Shown here: positions 61,002 to 64,000 of the stretch, piece by piece | Position numbering within the stretch: position 1 is the stretch's first letter | Layout of the letters: each line of letters begins with the position of its first letter | Origin: Deltaproteobacteria bacterium | GTDB lineage: Bacteria > Myxococcota_A > UBA796 > GCA-2862545 | Direction of reading: 5' to 3' | Assembly: GCA_006226595.1 (NCBI GenBank) | Contig: SBGP01000092.1 | Span: 62,001 to 126,000 of the forward strand | Length of the DNA stretch: 64,000 bases | The notes under the pieces: model-generated | What the model was told of the DNA's origin: nothing | Databases searched by the model: none | What the model saw: the letters and a program-made list of their open reading frames with translations, nothing else | Program-made: the position numbers and the translations under genes

Positions 61002-63074
61002 ATGAACCGCCTGACCAACCCTTCGGGGCCAGCCGCTCCAAGTCCAAATCGGGATTTTCCCACGATGTTCTCGTGGGGTAGCCGATTTGGACCTTCCGCT
61101 GGGATCGCCCTCTCCGTTCTCTTCGCCGCCTGCGCCGACGTCGGCTCGCCGGATGCCATCGACGCCCAGGCCTTTGCCTACGGCGAGCTCGGCAACGTGG
61201 CCGACTGCCAGGCCTTCGCGGTGCTCGACCTGCTCAACGCGAGCGGCACCGACGCCGACACGCTCAAGGGCATCGGCGTGCACAGCCGCGCCGCGAGCAA
61301 CCTCGTCGCCGCCCGCAACGGCGCCGACGGCGTCGCCGGAACCGACGACGACGCGCTGTTCGGTGACCTGTTCGCCGTCGATGACGTGCCCTACGTCGGC
61401 CCCTCCGCGATGGACGCGCTGCTCGCCTTCGGACTCGGCGCCTGCGAGGGCACGGTCGAGCTTCCGCAGGCCGACGACACCTGCATCGAGGCCGAGGTGG
61501 TCGCGTGGGTGAACGCCGCCGCCGACGCCGAGGTGCTCAAGGCCGAGGGCGTGCACACCCGGGCCGCGAACGCGGTGATCACCGCCCGCAACGGCACCGA
61601 CGCGCTGTTCGGCACCGATGACGACGAGCTGTTCACCAGCCTCGCCGACATCGACGACGTGCCCTACGTCGGCCCCTCCGCGATGGTCGCCCTCGAAGCC
61701 GTCGGCCAGGCCCGCTGCATCGGCGGCTTCGCCGAGAGCGTGTTCTCGCCCCGGCCGTACCACGACAGCCACCTCACCCGCGTCGGCGAGCTGCTCGCCA
61801 ACGCCAGCGGCACGGTCGACATCGCGATGTACTCGATGAGCGACAGCGCGACCCGCCAGGCCGTCATCGCCGCCCACCGCCGCGGCGTGTCCGTGCGCAT
61901 CCTGTTCCACGGCGCCGCCGAGGACCGCAAGGCGCCGGCGGGCACCAAGTCCGCCGAGTTCGAGAGCGCGGGCATCGAGGTCCGCTGGGTGAACAAGGTG
62001 ATGCACCACAAGTTCGCCCTCGTCGACGGGCCCCGCAACGACTTCGAGCGCACGGGCACCCTGATCAGCGGCTCCGGCAACTGGTCCCACGGCGCCGCGA
62101 CGCGCTTCGACGAGAACACCGCCATCGTCACCGGCGACCACAAGCTCTCCCTCGCCTACCAGCAGGAGTTCGAGCGCCTCTGGGCCCACAGCCGTCCGGT
62201 CGTGTGGAACGAAGACATCGTGCCCGTCGTCGGCACCGAGGTTCCGGACGAGGTCGTCGCCGCGGCCCCCGGTACCGAGGCCTACTTCACGTCGGACAAC
62301 ATGCGGACCTACTTCTCGTCGCGCTACGGCGAGACCTGGTCCAAGGACGAGGGCCGCGTCGTCGCCGACAAGCTCGTCGAGCTCATCGATGGCGCCGAGC
62401 ACAGTGTCCGTCTCGCCCACGGCCACATGCGCTTCCGCCCGGTCGTCGCCGCCCTGCTCGCCGCGAAGGACCGTGGCGTCGATGTCCGCGTGTACCTCGA
62501 CGGCCAGGAGTACACCTCGCACTGGACCTGGGACGACCAGCTCGCCGACTACAACGACTGCCTCGCCGCCGCGGTGGACGCGGACGACGTCCAGGACTGC
62601 AACGACGAGGGCATGCACTTCGGCACCCTGCTCGCCGAGAGCGGCGTGAACCTGCGCTACAAGTACTACGCCTACCGGTGGGACTACTCCTACGCCGACC
62701 AGATGCATCACAAGTACGTGATCGTCGACGAGGACACGGTCGCGACGGGCTCGTACAACCTGTCGCCGAATGCCGAGTGGGACACGATGGAGAACATCGC
62801 CGTGTTCCGCGCCGAGACCTACCCCGAGCTCGTGCAGTCCTACGTCGACAACTTCGACGCGATCTTCGACACCGAGCGTGCGAACGGCACCTACGCCGAG
62901 TTCCTCGACGAGGTCCGCACCGGCACCGGCGACTTCCCCATCGTGTTCACGCCGATGGCCCTGTCCTGGGACGAGGTGTACACGCTGAAGAGTGCCATCC
63001 TCGACGCCTGCCCCGACGTGAACTCGGCCGAGTACCGCGAGAACGCCGGCTCCCACCGGTGGTGCAACCGCTAG
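61002..63074 (+). CDS. Phospholipase-D-family lipoprotein with two helix-hairpin-helix-like repeats
   Basis: A 690-residue protein with two HKD motifs of the phospholipase D superfamily: HHKFALVD (residues 335-342) and HHKYVIVD (569-576), each followed by a GSGNWS/GSYNLS segment. It could be a phosphodiesterase, nuclease or lipase outside the cytoplasm. Two tandem repeats before it (about 45-125 and 135-215) share GVHxRAA...ARNG...GTDDD and VDDVPYVGPSAM, like ComEA-type helix-hairpin-helix units. A lipobox LFAAC lies near residues 41-45 after a very long leader. GGGAG lies upstream of the ATG at 61002; an ATG at 61065 would give a normal leader but has no ribosome site. Confidence 0.82.
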   Translation: MNRLTNPSGPAAPSPNRDFPTMFSWGSRFGPSAGIALSVLFAACADVGSPDAIDAQAFAYGELGNVADCQAFAVLDLLNASGTDADTLKGIGVHSRAASNLVAARNGADGVAGTDDDALFGDLFAVDDVPYVGPSAMDALLAFGLGACEGTVELPQADDTCIEAEVVAWVNAAADAEVLKAEGVHTRAANAVITARNGTDALFGTDDDELFTSLADIDDVPYVGPSAMVALEAVGQARCIGGFAESVFSPRPYHDSHLTRVGELLANASGTVDIAMYSMSDSATRQAVIAAHRRGVSVRILFHGAAEDRKAPAGTKSAEFESAGIEVRWVNKVMHHKFALVDGPRNDFERTGTLISGSGNWSHGAATRFDENTAIVTGDHKLSLAYQQEFERLWAHSRPVVWNEDIVPVVGTEVPDEVVAAAPGTEAYFTSDNMRTYFSSRYGETWSKDEGRVVADKLVELIDGAEHSVRLAHGHMRFRPVVAALLAAKDRGVDVRVYLDGQEYTSHWTWDDQLADYNDCLAAAVDADDVQDCNDEGMHFGTLLAESGVNLRYKYYAYRWDYSYADQMHHKYVIVDEDTVATGSYNLSPNAEWDTMENIAVFRAETYPELVQSYVDNFDAIFDTERANGTYAEFLDEVRTGTGDFPIVFTPMALSWDEVYTLKSAILDACPDVNSAEYRENAGSHRWCNR
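61042..61092 (+). repeat. Nested palindrome inside the PLD leader region
   Basis: The outer arms GTCCAAATCGG (61042-61052) and CCGATTTGGAC (61082-61092) pair perfectly over 11 bp. The inner arms CCCACGA (61059-61065) and TCGTGGG (61071-61077) pair over 7 bp around TGTTC. The alternative ATG at 61065-61067 lies at the top of this hairpin. Confidence 0.85.
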
Positions 63075-63082
63075 GTTCGGGC

Positions 63083-64000
63083 TTGCGCGAGCGAGCCGAC
63101 GCGCGCGATAACCGCGACGTGCTCGCTCCTGATGCCGACCCCCGACACGGCCGCTTCGGCCTGCGCACGGACTGCCCTCGCTGCGGCGAGCACCTGCCCG
63201 TGAACGGGCCGGCGCCGCACGTGGACTGCGCAGCCTGCGGCCACCGTACCGACGTGCCCCCGAGCCTGCTCCGGGACCTGATGCGGGACTTCGAGCGCGG
63301 CTGGCCCAGCCCACAGCCCGGCGGCACGGTCATCCAGGGAGACCTCACGTGGCGGTGGACCGCGGTGCCCGTGGACGGCCCGACCTGTGCCTGCGGCGGG
63401 TACTACGACGAGCCGCACACCATGCGCGACACGGTCCGCTGCGCGACCTGTGGCGGCACGGCACCGGTGATCCCGCCTCCTGACGCGCTTCGGCGCCAGG
63501 TCGGCTCGCTGAAGGCCATCATCGGCGGCGGAGAGGACCAGTCGCGCCCGCAGGGCCCCCCCGAGCCCGTGGCCCTGCAGTGCCCGAGCTGCAGCGGTGG
63601 CCTGTCCATCGATGCCAGCCGCGAGCGCATCACCCGCTGCGAGTTCTGCGGCTCCCAGGTGCACCTGCCCGACGCTGTGTGGCGGCTTCTCCATCCGCCG
63701 CGAGAGGTCCGCGAGTGGTTCGGTCGCTTCGAGGGCGAGTCCGAAGCGGCCAAGCGCATGCGCAAAGAGGCCGAGAAGGCCCAGCGACGCGAGGAGCAAG
63801 AGGCGAAGAAGGCCGAGAAGCAGCGCGCCAAGGACGAACAACGCGCCGCCCGCCAGGCCGAGAAGGACAAGGCGGCCGCGGAGAAGCGTGCCGTTCGCCA
63901 GGCCGAGGAGGCCCAGCGCCAGCGCTACGGCTTCGTCGCCACCGCGCTGGTGTGGGTGCTCTGCCTCGGCGCCAGCGCCACCATGTCGCTGACCATCGCC
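63083..64000 (+). CDS. Zinc-ribbon protein with C-terminal membrane segment (3' end outside window)
   Basis: At least 306 residues, running off the right edge. Three C-x-x-C pairs-of-pairs form zinc-ribbon-like modules: CPRC with CAAC, CACG with CATC, and CPSC with CEFC. A highly charged Ala/Glu/Lys/Arg-rich helix (about 215-285) follows, probably a coiled coil, then a hydrophobic segment at the edge (ATALVWVLCLGASATM). The start is uncertain: TTG at 63083 or GTG at 63119, neither with a strong ribosome site. The family is not recognised, though zinc-ribbon plus membrane helix proteins of this build are common in myxobacteria. Confidence 0.6.
   Translation, partial: MRERADARDNRDVLAPDADPRHGRFGLRTDCPRCGEHLPVNGPAPHVDCAACGHRTDVPPSLLRDLMRDFERGWPSPQPGGTVIQGDLTWRWTAVPVDGPTCACGGYYDEPHTMRDTVRCATCGGTAPVIPPPDALRRQVGSLKAIIGGGEDQSRPQGPPEPVALQCPSCSGGLSIDASRERITRCEFCGSQVHLPDAVWRLLHPPREVREWFGRFEGESEAAKRMRKEAEKAQRREEQEAKKAEKQRAKDEQRAARQAEKDKAAAEKRAVRQAEEAQRQRYGFVATALVWVLCLGASATMSLTIA

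Overview
The window is about 64 kb of very GC-rich DNA with almost no spare sequence, dense gene packing and many four-base ATGA/GTGA overlaps. The envelope genes are Gram-negative: a TonB-dependent receptor, a TolC-type channel, RND pumps, lipoprotein maturation enzymes and many lipobox proteins. Together with Asp-repeat and Cys-rich lipoproteins, zinc-finger anti-sigma control and a split SpmA/SpmB-type fusion, this suggests a myxobacterium-like deltaproteobacterium (Myxococcota). That assignment rests on style, not on a marker gene. No rRNA, tRNA, CRISPR array, transposase or prophage was seen.

Layout. 1-9 kb: the 3' part of a penicillin-binding protein, a coupled lipoprotein/TonB-receptor pair, an MBL hydrolase, a DsbA-type lipoprotein, an SpmA-SpmB fusion and a cyclic-nucleotide-domain protein. 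9.3-16 kb: a copper/silver block with CusA and CusB homologues and a multicopper oxidase. 16-20.6 kb: an ABC exporter, an N-formylglutamate amidohydrolase family protein, an epimerase-like SDR and an NlpC/P60-like protein. 20.6-22.7 kb: three tandem AIM24-family paralogues, then a gene-poor stretch with an 18-bp tandem repeat. 23.3-27.6 kb: secreted proteins and a large PHP-type (CehA/McbA-like) lipoprotein. 27.6-29 kb: a translation-coupled DUF2892 - ECF sigma - zinc anti-sigma - thioredoxin operon. 29-38.4 kb: a complete four-gene efflux operon with two different RND subunits. 38.5-41.7 kb: an unknown 522-residue protein, a LysR regulator and a methyltransferase. 41.7-45.6 kb: surface and lipoprotein genes. 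45.7-49.8 kb: ETF-ubiquinone oxidoreductase and an lspA-lgt-lgt lipoprotein maturation cluster. 49.8-54.6 kb: an alpha/beta hydrolase, a LysR regulator and a TPR protein with a degenerate NTPase domain. 54.8-60.2 kb: uvrC and uvrB on either side of two related lipoproteins. 60.3-64 kb: a small secreted protein carrying three baseplate-J-like motifs, a phospholipase-D-family lipoprotein with a palindrome in its leader, and a zinc-ribbon membrane protein cut off by the window end.

The common theme is envelope biology. Many proteins are predicted lipoproteins, and the window also encodes their maturation enzymes (one LspA, two Lgt). Export and detoxification (Cus, RND, ABC, multicopper oxidase), redox control (sigma/anti-sigma/thioredoxin, DsbA) and DNA excision repair (UvrB, UvrC) account for most of the recognisable functions. 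The least explained items are the triple baseplate-like motif protein, the palindrome in the PLD leader, the paired GCGR-type lipoproteins, the 522-residue protein, and a 12-bp sequence shared by two promoter regions.
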